Source of the DNA: Clusia tigrina
Lineage: Eukaryota; Arthropoda; Insecta; Diptera; Clusiidae
Length of the DNA: 64,000 bases
Assembly: GCA_920105625.2 (NCBI GenBank)
Contig: OV050030.1
Coordinates: 114,744,814 to 114,808,813 of the forward strand
Direction: 5' to 3'
This document shows, one piece after another, positions 23,681 to 34,814 of the stretch. Positions within the stretch are counted from its first letter, which is position 1. Every line of letters begins with the position of its first letter. The position numbers were made by a program, and so were the translations under genes. The notes under the pieces were generated by a model. That model ran no database searches, was not told the origin of the DNA, and saw only the letters and a list, made by a program, of their open reading frames with translations.

Positions 23681-24260
23681 TTGCAGGCCCCGATGAAATA
23701 CTCCCTTACAACACTAATATCATCGCCACTATCCGAACCAAAAATTAATAACCCATATACTCAAAATTGTAGCCTTATCCTTTGGGAGTAACAGATTTTG
23801 TTAGCTCCGAAACGCAAAACTTTTTAAAAAATGGCATAATTCGGCCATCAAGATTTCCCTATAATGACCCTGTATGGGTCAAGCAGGGGACCGATGAGCA
23901 GGGAATGCAAAAAAACTCTTAGTTATAGGTTTCAGAAAATTAAATTCAAACACAATAGACGATAAATACACCTTTCCTAATGTGACTGCAATATTATCAA
24001 ACTTGGGCAAAGCGAATTTTTTAGAACACTCGACCTGAAGTCAGGATTCACCAAATCCTTGTCACGGAAAAAGATAGAGAAAAAACTGCGTTCTCGGTAG
24101 GGAATGGGAAATACGAATTCTGCAGAGTTCCATTTTTCAGAGAACCGTCGATTGATGTGCTCCGAGAGCAGATTGGGAAATCATGTTATGTTTACGTTGA
24201 TGATGCCATCATCTTCTCTGAAAGCATAGATGACGAGTTAATATAGATGTTTCATCAGGG
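23681..24260 (+). pseudogene. pol: Errantivirus reverse transcriptase, relic
   Basis: Read across several frame changes, it shows FLKNGIIRPSRFPYNDPVWV, FRKLNSNTIDDKYTFPNV, LDLKSGFHQI-like text and a YVDD box in SCYVYVDDAIIFSESIDDE (about 24181-24237). Part of the palm between KYEFCRVPF and LREQIGKSCY is deleted. It cannot encode an enzyme. Confidence 0.77.
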
Positions 24261-24283
24261 ACTTTACATATATAGCAAACCCT

Positions 24284-24903
24284 TTGCGTGACATTTTAAA
24301 GGGTGAAAACTGCAAGGTAAGCGCTGGACAAAAAATACCTGTGACTTTTAATGAAAAGCAATATCAGCCATTCGAGAAGCGCACAGAGGTTCTAGCATCT
24401 GAAAATGTCATGCTACTCTATCCAGACTATAGACAACCATTTGACCTAACAACAGACGCATCGTTCTACTGGTTAAGGGCAGTTTTGTTCCAAAACGGAA
24501 TGCCCATCACCATTATATCTAGAACTATAAAAGATAGAGAAAACAATTTAGCACCAAATGAAGGCGAGCTGCTTGCTATAGTATGGGCTCTGAAAAACCT
24601 CAGCAACTATCTGTACGGGGTGAAAACTTTAAATATTTTCACAGACCATCACCCATCACGTTTTCGGTTTCAGATCGCAATCCAAACGCAAAAGTTTACC
24701 GCTGGAAAGCTTTCATTGACGAACATAATGCATACATCTTTTACAAACCAGGTAATGAAAATTACGTTGCTGACGCGTTATCAAGGCAGAACATTCACGC
24801 CCTAGAAGATGACGCTCATTTCTATATTACCACATTACACAGCGGAATCTCACTTATCTATACCATCGAATCTAATTATAGAAGAAAGCGAGATTGCTTC
24901 TAA
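24284..24903 (+). pseudogene. pol: Errantivirus RNase H region, relic
   Basis: The frame from 24284 shows VMLLYPDYRQPFDLTTDAS (first Asp), then NNLAPNEGELLAIVWAL (Glu) and IFTDHHPSRF (Asp). A frameshift near 24660 leads to the 24583-24903 frame with WKAFIDEHNAYIFYKPGNEN and VADALSRQNIH, the end of the domain. All acidic motif positions are still recognisable. Confidence 0.82.
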
Positions 24904-25560
24904 CCGCAATTTTATTATATTTGGCGAAAGGACCAGACATCTCATACACTTCTCGGATAAGGAAATATTAATTGAGAAAATATGTGACGTTGTAATGAAG
25001 GACGTGGTAAACGCGATTCATTGTGAATTACCAATATAGGCTTTAATTCAACATACATTAATAGAAATATGGCCGCCGACAAAAATTCCATCATGCAAAG
25101 CGGATGGTGGTCGATATCTTAAACAAAAGCGAGTAGAGAGAAATAATAGTCGCAGAACACAATAGGGCCAACAGAGCTGCACAAGAAAATGTTAAAGGAA
25201 TTCTAGAAGATTATTTTTTTCCAAAGATGACCCGACTTGCAAACGAAGTTGTCACAAATTGTAAAGTTGGTCAAAGTTCAAAATATGACCATCATCCACA
25301 GAAGTTGGTAGTTGGGGAAACACCAATTCCTTCGCATGTAGAAGAATCAATAGAAGCCGACCTGGAACAACGGTCTTAATAAAAGGGAGGGTAGTCCATA
25401 AGAACAATCTAAGATACATATTGGGGAAATATGGGCATTTGTTTTTAAGAATTCCTATTGTAATAATTGATCAATTTCTTGATTCGCAAAATTATTTACT
25501 TCGAATGGATAAGGGCGTCTTATGCTTCAGATAGGAAGTCAGTTCTAAATGGAATATTGA
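24904..25560 (+). pseudogene. pol: Errantivirus integrase, core deleted
   Basis: After an N-terminal extension, about 25100-25360 encodes a zinc-finger-like EHNRANRAAQENVKGILEDY, then TNCKVGQSSKYDHHPQ, where the second Cys of the pair is Gly. Then comes GETPIPSHVE, and directly after a stop VLIKGRVVHKNNLRYI, the C-terminal end of an errantivirus integrase. The whole D,D,E catalytic core is missing, so an internal deletion of several hundred bases must have occurred near 25360-25380. Confidence 0.73.
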
Positions 25561-26329
25561 ATATAAACTTTCTCATGGGCATTTCAATTTTACTTATTAT
25601 TATTTCTTCAAATTCGTGATTATCTTAACAATCAATATTCAAATTGTTTAAAACATTATTTACATATTCCCTGGAATTTTCATTACAATATAATTTTTTG
25701 GTACTGTAGGATTTTTACTCACAAAATATCTTGAATTTTTTTATTTTTAATTAGCACTCTATGATTTATACCCAAAAAATCATACGTTTCTTCATTATCG
25801 TCATTATTTTTCTCATTGGTATTTATCCTTTTCAATGCCTCCTTGGATTAATATGGCTCTTCTAAAATCCAATAAAACATTAGCTTTATTTAATAAATTA
25901 TATAATTTCTTTAAACTGATTCTCAGACTTTGAACTTTGATTTTGATTGACACTTATTTTTGTGTTTTACCTAAAGCACTGGGTAAGTTTTTAGTCGAAA
26001 TGCAAAATCATGTCTCTGATAGTCGAAGGTTTGGGCCCGTTATAAAATTTCTTAAGGCACTTGTCTATAGTAATAATAGTATTTAGTAATAATAGTATTG
26101 TTAGCAAGTAGCATTTATTTTATAATTATAAAATTATATTTTTGTTTTAATACATACTCGTATATTTCATGTTCGATAACATTTATTGGTCGTTTATCTG
26201 AGTAAGCAAAATCTATTCGACTAATTATATCGTCCAAATGCAGTTGTATTCCATGTATAGTGAAAACGGCAATTTTATTTTGTATTATAGTTCTCTATAG
26301 TATCTCGAGTGCATTAAATATAAAGAGAC
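25561..26329. other. AT-rich sequence, no gene supported
   Basis: The position would suit the env gene of the preceding errantivirus, but no env motif is readable. A hydrophobic open stretch at 26260-26330 (without an ATG) could be chance. Confidence 0.45.
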
Positions 26330-26570
26330 ATGGAATGTTATGGTGCCTCACTCCAACTAACATAAATATTGATTCCCCCATGGTTTGGAAACATCAAATG
26401 TCTCACCATACAGTGTTGTGGAATCAATTGTTTGCATTTGATAGGCGCGAACATCAGTCCCATTAGTTAAATTTCCTATTTGCCTTTCTAATGATTCTAT
26501 TCCGGTTCGTATTGTGGCCTGAGCTGCTATTAACCTAGCCACTAACCCAAAATTATTTAAATATTTGTCG
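26330..26570 (-). pseudogene. Possible gypsy-type gag fragment
   Basis: The minus frame 26542-26357 reads ARLIAAQATIRTGIESLERQ, IGNLTNGTDVRAYQM and ETFDVSKPWGNQY. In the next frame it continues YVSWSEAP. The order of a helical region, then an ETFDV(F)K-like phrase, then YVSW, is reminiscent of the gag start of gypsy elements. Only about 65 codons are readable, so the assignment is weak. Confidence 0.35.
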
Positions 26571-26629
26571 AGACAAATTATTTTAAATAAATTTACAAAT
26601 TTATTAACTTTAATTGGAAAAGATTTTAA

Positions 26630-27880
26630 TATAATATATAAAATTTCGTCAAAAAATATTGTGTAGGTCGAAAGTTATAATAATATGTCAATAGTGGGCT
26701 CTAAAAATAACACGTCCATTTATTGTGTAGTGTTTAATGTTACTACCCGCAACCTTCCTGTGAAATTTCGTTGAAAAATCCTTAATAGGAACCTAGTAAT
26801 GATTTTTGGTTAATTGTGGGCGTGGCAGTAGTAATAATCTGCCCATATTTAGAATACATGCTAGTGCAGACCCAGTGTAAACATCTACCAATTTCTTTTC
26901 ATATATCATTACTACAAGCATAGATAGGGTATTTAAGTGGGGTCCCCAAAGTTCATTATATGGGATGGAGGCGTATCCTTCCTCTGATCGACCCCGAATC
27001 TTGCATGTGGCTTTGTAGGGTCTATATACGTACTAATATAAAATTTCGTCCAAAATTATTGTATAGGTCGCAAGTTACAATAATATGTCTATAGTGGGCG
27101 TGGCTGTAGAAATGACACGACCTTTTTTGTGTGGTGTTTAATGTTAGTACCCGCAACCTTCCTGTGAAATTTCATTGATAAATCTTTAATAGGAACACAG
27201 TAATGATTTTTGGCTAATTGTGGGCGTGGCAGTTGTATTATGATTTCCATATTCTGCACACACACTATTATGGACCCCATGTATGTTTCTGCCAATTTTT
27301 ATTCCGCTGGCATCAATACGAGCATATGTAGGCTAATTTTAATTTTATACCCGACAGTTCCCTATATCAAAAGTGGGCGTGTCTTTTCTTAGATCAGCCC
27401 CATTTGTTGCAGACAGCTTTATAATGTCCACATGTTCCTTCCCGTAAAATTTCGTCCGTAATTCTCTACCAGAACTTGAGTTATTAATATTTGTTAATAG
27501 TGGGCGTGGCATTTATTATATACGGCCTTCTTTTTGCACAGTGTTTAGTAGGACCCACATCTCCATAACTGCCAAATTATGTCACGATTCCGTCAATTGG
27601 ACCGAAGTTATAGTCATTTTAAAAAAGGTGAAAAAGTTCCTTATGTGGGAAGTAGGCGTGGTCTTTATCCAAATGGGCCCATATAGCTATCTGGTTCTGT
27701 ATCTTTGTGCAGGCTACACTTTTTCAAAATTTCATTAAGATAGCTCTAATGGTGTAGAAAAAAGTGGCCACAGACGGACAGACGGACGGAAAAAAAATTG
27801 CTTAGAAAGTGATTCTGATCATATCTGTATACAACAACAAAATTAGTATACCCTATTTACCTTTTTTAAAGATAAAGGGT
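26630..27880. repeat. Dispersed/tandem repeat, units of about 400 bp (right block)
   Basis: This carries the same phrases as 22520-23225: tagtgggct at 26690 and tagtgggcgtggctg at 27092 (period about 400), aataggaacctagtaatg, ttaattgtgggcgtggcagt and ggctttgtagggtctat. Further degenerate copies reach 27750, ending in agacggacagacggacgg and a terminal ataaagggtataaac (about 27878). Phrases like these are common in fly genomes at the ends of non-coding repeats, but I cannot name the family. Confidence 0.75.
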
Positions 27881-29489
27881 ATAAACACCAACTATATTAT
27901 TATTTAATAATATATATATAATTAAACAAATAAAAATATGAATTAAACCCTTTTTACTTTAAAGCGACTGACTTCCATAGTATCTGGTGAATATCCTTGT
28001 TTGACCTCTCTTCATTCTTTCGGATTGATCTTACTTTATTTTGTATTTTATAATTATTAATGCAGCAAAATCACAAGTGCATGAACTTCACATTTGAATT
28101 TAAAATCTTGAAGCTTTTATCACTTTTATTTTTTGTATCCTTTTTGCCGGAAATTATTTGATTTTATTGTATTTAATAATCAAATTATAATTTAATTTTT
28201 TTAATGTTTAAATTTAATTTTTTAAAAACATACCTATTTTCACTTTTCAGGTAATTTTGAACCTTATATATTTAATTTTTTTGTTATTCTGAACTTTTTT
28301 TAATTTCATTTTCCAGGTTTCTTTGCACCTTTCTTGCTTTCTTGAATCTAAGCAGAATCCTTGCTTTGGTACCAAGGAATTTTTATTGATTTTTTTTCAA
28401 ATTTTAGAAATTTTTCCTAGTAGTTTCTTTCTTTATCGTTAAGATATAAAGATGATGCAGTAAAATATAAGTATAATTAGATGATGGAATTGACGGCAAT
28501 TATTATGAAATTGAATTTTGGTTACGGCCAGACATGAAGTATTCATAGAAACTTTAAAGAAAAATAAGCTTGTAATGCCAATTATGTGTACAATTAAATG
28601 ACAATTAAAGTGATGTATTTCAAAATTTGCATTGTCACTAATATGAGTGCAAAAGGACATAAATATAAACATATAACCGTTATGTTACATGATTGCTGAT
28701 ATTCAAATGGATGATTGCTGGCGCCTATTAATTAAGTTGATTTACATAAATTTATATACTTTCCGATATATTTCTGATCAGTTTTTCGCCCTATTTTGCC
28801 ACTCAAGAGTTCTGTATGTATATGCGGCACAGTTGACTGTAAGCTGACTTTATTATACTAACAGTTGTGCCTTTAGTTTTGGAAATTTATTTATTTGTTC
28901 TTTACTGTATATTAGGGTTTACCACCCCTGTCAGTATTTTGTAAAAAGGGGTTTGTACAGGTACAGAAATGTGCGTGCTACTTGAGTTTTGTTATTTTAT
29001 ATTTACCTTGTGTAGAAAAGTGTAAATTCCAAAAAATTGGCCATATGGATTGTTTGTTATTATAATTTGCTCTGATTATTAATTGTATTTTTTTACCCCA
29101 TCGTGTACTTAAAAATGTCCTTGTATATTTTGCAAGAGAGATTTGTCATAAAAATGGACCAACTGTAGTGAAAAACATCATGATATTAATAAATTTTACA
29201 TTGTCCTAAAATAGTTTTAGGTACCGATTTAAAATAAAATTCAATAGAAGCTATGGTTTTTCGAGTTTTAGTGTAATGCAACAATCAGATTGCTTTTATT
29301 CGAAAATTCAGACATTGCGTTTAATAATAATGACTGTAATGGATATAATTAAAGAGAGAATAATAATTATAGTCATTTAACCCACACCTCTGACATATAT
29401 AAATGCAGATACATAATTTTAAGTAACATGTTCGCCATATACGTATACACTGTCACGCTTTCTATTAGCACATGTTCGTAACTTAAGAA
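27881..29489. other. AT-rich non-coding stretch
   Basis: It is T- and A-rich throughout, with no ORF carrying recognisable motifs, no tandem repeat of note and no tRNA-like structure. It ends at the A-rich 3' end of the LINE that begins at 29490. Confidence 0.55.
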
Positions 29490-29895
29490 TTACATCTGAT
29501 TTTTTTTATTTTATCAAAGCTCACATAACAATGACAACTATTATATAAACTTTGCAACGCAGCGCCAGCAGCAGGGACTTTCCGCTGACTGGTAAATGAG
29601 GCTGGTTTATATGCGGCGGAGAAGATCAGTATCCTTATGAAATTTGTAAATTTGTAAAGTTGTTGACAATTGGAATCCATAGAAGTAGGAGTGGATCATT
29701 GTTGTTAAAATTATAAAGTCTTTGGATGTCCAGTTCAGGGCAAAAAACTAGTATGTGTAGTACGCTGATGGAGGCCTCGCAATATAGGCATTGGCTGATA
29801 AAGCTACTTTCCAAAATCTAAGCATTGGTGCTGATGGTGTGGCCTATACGAACACAAGTGCAAGGATTGTTGTAGTTAGCTAGAATTGTAGTCGG

Positions 29896-30687
29896 TTAGT
29901 CAAGCTTATTGCGGTTACGATTATTTGTGGAATAGTGGTGGTTGTAATTCACCCAGTCTACTGCCAGCTTCGTTTGTCTCTGCTGAGCTATAAGCTGATA
30001 TATATCACTCTTGAAAAGGAAAGTGGAAGTTAAAGTGGGAGTGTTGATCATATATTTGGCAGTTGTGTTCGCAAACGTATTGCCACAGATGCCCGAATGG
30101 CCAGGCATCCACATGATTTTAAGTTTGTGGGGAATAGATGTCAGGATTTCTCTTATGGCTCCAATGATGTAGTTGGAATTACTACAGTTTTTTATAGCTT
30201 GGAAGCTGATCAAGCTGTCTGTACAAATTATGTGCTTTCCTTTTGTTTGTTCGGTCGATTTGAAATGAGCTGCTAATTCCGAAAATCGGGTTTTTATACA
30301 CAGAGTTGGATTGTTGGATTTAGGAAGATGAGCCTGGTAATTAATAAATGTAGCTTTTTTCGTTGACCACGGGGGCGGTAATTCATTGTATTTCGCAAAC
30401 ATAGCGCATTTATAAATGGAAGATGGACTCTTTGGTGATCGTTTACGTGACCCAGCAGAGTAAAGGTCCTTTTGCAGAGACTGATTAGAGCTGAGGATGA
30501 GCTTCGGAAAAAGTTTACTTATGCTGTCTTCCATGTTGTCATTTATGAAAAGTAGCCCTGATTCGGCAAAAATGTTTTTAATTGCTGAAGTAGGAAATGC
30601 ACGTAGAGATCGCCGAACAGCAGTATGGTAAGGTGCAGCCAGCACCTTAAGATTGTTTTTTGCATGGAGTCCATAATTTAAAGCCAT
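29896..30687 (-). pseudogene. I-like LINE RNase H domain
   Basis: This 263-codon frame starts in the RT C-terminal region (VLAAPYHTAVRRSLRAFPTS) and continues to RNase H: KHIICTDSLISFQAIKN holds an acidic residue, and KIMWMPGHSGICGNTFAN is the conserved WxPGHxGIxGN-type motif with its His. The first Asp strand, expected near NPTLCIKTRFSELAAHF, is degraded. The C-terminal HYSTNNRNRNKLD runs on to the Cys/His tail in another frame. The domain would remove template RNA after target-primed reverse transcription. Confidence 0.85.
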
Positions 30688-30888
30688 AGTTAATGATCAA
30701 TAAGATGAGAACCCTGGTGACATTCACTACTAGAACCGGGGCAATGAGCTAGCGCTTACTTTATAGATATTTTATAATGTTTAAGTTAACAGATAGTCTG
30801 TCCCTAACATACTGGCAATGTGGTTTAAATTAATATCTTGAGTCTAATATAATGCCGAGGAATTTAAGACTATTTGTACATGTGATAT

Positions 30889-31660
30889 TTACATTATTAA
30901 AGTTAAGCATAGGTAGAAGTTTGGATTTGGAGGAAGAAATTGATGCGTCTGAATAACGGGGCCTTGAGGATAACAAGGATAGGATTGTGTTGAAGAAGAT
31001 ATTACCGTGGTTAAGTTGGAGGATTTTGAAAATAATAGAATGTCATCAGCATAGATTTGGTGACCAACATGGGGGAAATTGGATAATCTGGTACTGCTTC
31101 CATCAAATGCAAAAATAAAGAGAATAACCGAAATGGGAGAACCTTGGGGAGTGCCGTTATCAAGAGGGAGTCTAAGGGAAGGGACATAGGAGATGAGTAC
31201 ACACATTTTACGGTTCGAGAAAAATGATTTTACAAAGTTGTATATACTCGGGCCAACCCTCCATTTGTTAAGTTGCCTCAATACGATATCCCAATCCAAT
31301 CAAACTTTTAAAAAATCTAAAGAGAGTGAATGAATGAGAGAGAATGACACATGGTTATTCCAGGAAAGTGCGTCAGAATGAAAATGAAATATCGTGCCCT
31401 TTCTGGAATGCATCCTGGTTATGGTGAAGAAGTTTGCTTCTGTGGATATACCAGGACAGCCTATGATTTTCTCCATTAACTTACCTAGGCAGGGCAGAAG
31501 GGATATAGGGCGGTAGCTGCTAACTACTCGGGGAGTTTTACCACGTTTTAAAATGGGAATGACAGCGTTTCTATTCTAAAGAAGGGTATAGTGTCCAGAG
31601 CTAAGAACATTATTATAGTGATTGAAAAGGCGGGAGAGGAGGAAGGAAGGGAGATGTTTA
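30889..31660 (-). pseudogene. I-like LINE reverse transcriptase, copy 1
   Basis: Minus-strand reading gives SSYRPISLLPCLGKLMEKII (about 31470-31530), then LDWDIVLRQLNKWRVGPSIY, LDNGTPQGSPISVILFIFAF and the catalytic YADD box at 31042-31053 (QIYADDILLFSKSS). A stop interrupts before LDWDI (about 31300), and the thumb after YADD drifts out of frame. The endonuclease that should precede it is missing. Confidence 0.88.
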
Positions 31661-31790
31661 ATAATGGGGTAAGATATTTTTTCCTTTTTTTCGATTTTTA
31701 TTTGGCGGGTTTGGTGGGTCAGTTGCCAGTAACGCGAACCGATTTGATCCTAAGTTAGGTGGCCCTGAAAACATTGTTAAAACACAAATG
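31660..31790 (-). pseudogene. I-like LINE ORF1 N-terminal fragment
   Basis: FSGPPNLGSNRFALLATDPP here parallels GPPSVEGNRFVLLADGSE at about 36050-36100 in copy 2, followed in both by a Lys/Arg/Asn-rich stretch. The fragment joins RT sequence at about 31660, which marks the deletion point. Confidence 0.65.
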
Positions 31791-32298
31791 CAATCCGAGA
31801 ACTGAATATAAATTTTTTTGAGTTTAAATGTGATGAACAACAACTAAATTAAAAGATTTGAAAACAGATCACCCATGCGCCGAGCGGAGAGCACTTGTGC
31901 GAAAACACCGTGTGAACGAAGGAAGGAAAAAAATAACGACTTTATACTTCGAGGTTAGTCGGAGGCAGTATGTACATCTGAGATCTACTACCTTATAAGC
32001 ATAATAAAAGGCAGCATACTTTAACATACTTTGCATTGCTCTTGGAGTCATATAAAATAGAAACAGAATTGATAAGAAAATAATGAAAATTTGTTTTTTG
32101 TTTATAGCGCATTTGTTTTTTGTTTATAGCGCGGACGGTCGAGAATTTTATCATCATATTTATAGAAAAGCTTAAGCACAGCGCGAACATGGAAAAAGAA
32201 TTGGAGATGTATGATGAAGCTGAATTGTATGCAGCATTTTGTTAGGGTTTGAGAACCCGCTGGAGGGAAAATAAGCTACTTTTTAAGTTCCTAACCTA
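31791..32298. other. Unassigned sequence between the two I-like LINEs
   Basis: Part may be the 5' untranslated region of copy 1. A duplicated phrase, tttgttttttgtttatagcgc, occurs twice at about 32089 and 32110. No gene is supported. Confidence 0.4.
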
Positions 32299-32329
32299 TT
32301 TATTTATTTATTTATTTAAAAGGATGCTC

Positions 32330-33440
32330 CTGCGGACAGCTGTGTTGTAAGGTGCTTCCAAAGATTTTTGGTTTTTTGAGAACACCATCCATAAATTGGC
32401 AATGCGTAATCTATTTTTGAAAGTATGAGAGCTCTGGTGATGTTAATTAATGTTGAAATGTGTATTAAACTGTGTTTGGATGTTTGGTATTTAATAATGT
32501 TGAGGCGGGTAGCTAGACTTTTTCTTAACTGTAAACAATGCTCCTAAAAGTTAAACTTATTATCAAAAATAACACCAAGAATTCTCAGATGTTTTACAAG
32601 TTCAATATTTACATTATCATATTTAAGGCTAAAACAATTACATTTGGTTTCCTTACATATATGTAGTATTTTACATTTACTAACAGATAGTTTGGCGCCA
32701 GAGAAGTTGCCCCAATTTGTAATTTCATTAAGTTTATTTGTGAAAGTAGATTTGATAGTATCGAGATCTTTTGTTTTAGAAAATATAATGGCGTCGTCTG
32801 CGTAAATTGTGTATTGAATATTTTTGTATCTATCGAGTAATTTAATGAATTGGTCGAATGCAATAATAAATAGAACAACCGATAGGGGGGAACCCTGCGG
32901 AATGCCATTGACGAGGGGGTATGTATTTGATAGTTCTGTATTAACTCTAACTCTTATTTTTCGGTTTGATAAGAAAGCTCTGACGATACTAAAAATTTTC
33001 TTTCCTATACCCCAAGTCGCCAGTTGTTGAAGGACAACATGTATTCCTATGCGGTCAAAGGCTCTATGAAAATCATTAGCTAAAACGGTAACATGGTTTT
33101 TGGTGGAAAGTGAAGTTGTAACGTAATGTTCAAAGTGAAGGAGCGCATCAATTGTGCTTTGTTTTCGCTTGAAAGCTACTTGGTTATGACTCGTTAAATT
33201 GTTTTTTTATATAAACCACATTATTCTTTTAGCTATTATTCTCTCGAGTATTTTTCCGGTGCAAGGTAATAGGGATATAGGTCTGAAACCATTAAACTCA
33301 TACTTGCTTTTATTGGGTTTTGGGATGGGAACAACCTCAGCTGTTCGCCAATTTTGGGGGTAAAAGCCTTGTTCAAGGATATTATTGTATAAATTTATGA
33401 TTGTAATTTTTGCGTGTTTGGGTAGGTGTTTCAACATTTG
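32330..33440 (-). pseudogene. I-like LINE reverse transcriptase, copy 2
   Basis: The frame 33437-33207 holds MLKHLPKHAKITIINLYNNI, NWRTAEVVPIPKPNKSKYEF and FRPISLLPCTGKILERII, the RT fingers. After a stop (TTTATAT region near 33205) and frame changes, NGIPQGSPLSVVLFIIAFD and YADDAIIFSKTKDLDTI follow, with YADD at 32793-32804. The thumb has HLRILGVIFDNKFNF at about 32540-32590. The catalytic box is intact. Confidence 0.87.
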
Positions 33441-33867
33441 GTACGATATACGGTCAAAACCAGGAGTTTTGCTCTTAGCATTGGATAGGGCGGACTCGAA
33501 TTCTACTATGGTTATATTTGATTCTATTTGTTTGGCTGAGGTAGATAATTTTTTGGGTTTATATTGGGTTTGATGTTGTGATGAATTCTAAAGTGTGGCT
33601 GAAAGTTATGGTTCTGCGAGAGATTAGACCATGATGTGGCGAAGAAATTAGCTATGTCTGTGGATTTGGATAATAGGTTCGCACCATTTTTTATTGTTTT
33701 TATTTTTTTCAAGGTGCTTGCCTCCTACAAGGCCCCTAATGTTGGACCAGATTTTTTTGGGGCTGGTTTGCGGGTTTATATTTTCCGTGAGTTTTTCGAG
33801 ACAATCTGCTTTGGAGTTTTTGATTGCTTTTCTGAAGACAGCATTGGCTTTCCTGTATAAGAGCAGA
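33441..33867 (-). pseudogene. I-like LINE linker between endonuclease and RT
   Basis: Minus-strand segments such as MKKIKTIKNGANLLSKSTDI and ANFFATSWSNLSQN (33712-33524) are typical of the linker preceding RT, where the nascent frame has an Asp/Ala-rich helix. It carries no catalytic motif of its own. Confidence 0.65.
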
Positions 33868-34802
33868 TTAGGTATACTTAGGTATATGTCTTTTATATCT
33901 GTACCATGAATTTTGTTTTTCCTCTCGCAGGTTGGATAAGTGGGTACTCCACCAAGGAAAAGTAGCTTTAACTACATTTCCTTTAGACTGGGGTATTGCT
34001 ACATTTGCGGCACTACGGATGATTTTTTGTATTTTTGCAGCATCTTTATTTACATTACTGGATGGAAGGTGGGCTGGAAACTGTTTTTCACAAATTGAGT
34101 TAAAAAGTGTCCAGTCGGCTAGATCTATTTTAAATTTTTGTTTTATTTTACTTTTTTCTATATTGAATTTAGAATTTATTTCTATGAAGATCGGGTAATG
34201 ATCGCTTCCATGCAAATATTCAGAAATTTTCCAAGAACATTTAGGAGCAATTTGTGAGGAGCATATGCTGAGATCTATGTGTGAAAAGGTTTTATGAGTA
34301 GAAAAATGCGTAGGACACTCATCACAAAATAAGATCCTCCAAGACTCTTCTTCGTTGGTTAGAATTTCTTGATCCCCATAGCGGACTCCATGAAGTAAAG
34401 TCACCTACTATAATGTAGGGAGTATTTATGGAGCGTGTAATTGAATGTAAATTTTGCGGAGAGAAGTTTTGACAGAGGGGATATACATATTGACTATATT
34501 GAAAATGATGCCAATATTGATTTCGATTATGTGTGTTGCTAGAACAGAATTAATTGAAAACATATTGTGAGGGATGTGTTTTTTTATGAGCAAACCTATG
34601 CCTTGTTTAGAAGTATTGTTGGTTGCCAAGTTATGAAAGTACCCTACATATTGTTTTGGAATAATGTATTATTTGTTGAAAACGGGATTTGTGTTTTTTG
34701 TAGCGCAATTATGTCCAGGTTAAAGTCGTTTATTAACAATTGTAATTCGCGGAGGTTGATTACGAATCCTTTTATGTTCCACTGTAAGAGTCTAAGGTTC
34801 AT
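33868..34802 (-). pseudogene. I-like LINE AP endonuclease domain
   Basis: ORF2 begins at the ATG at 34802-34800 with LRLLQWNIKGFVINLRELQL, the first conserved endonuclease motif (Asn in WN). The middle (34629-34426) has GIGLLIKKHIPHNMF and FNIVNMYIPS. The C-terminal part (34404-33868) has HGVRYGDQE, HIDLSICSSQIAP and the SDHYPIFIEI motif with the catalytic Asp-His pair. Frameshifts lie near 34640 and 34415. The enzyme nicks target DNA to prime reverse transcription. Confidence 0.84.
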
Positions 34803-34814
34803 TTATTGTGTACC

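Larger units (their letters stand above)
29490..31790 (-). mobile_element. I-like LINE, copy 1, with a large internal deletion
   Basis: On the minus strand the order is an ORF1 N-terminal scrap (31790-31660, NRFALLATDPPNPPNKN), then directly the RT fingers and palm, a thumb, an RNase H domain and a C-terminal Cys/His motif (CLYCEAS... HILVFC, about 29730-29790). The sequence ends in an A-rich tail (minus gataaaataaaaaaaatc, about 29500). The rest of ORF1, the endonuclease and the start of RT are absent, so roughly 2.5 kb is missing compared with copy 2. The presence of RNase H places it in the I group of LINEs. Confidence 0.82.

Noticed and set aside
26260..26466. Hydrophobic N-terminus resembling a secreted protein
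   Set aside because: The frame has no ATG at its start (GTG), lies opposite a gag-like relic, and loses any motif after about 25 codons.
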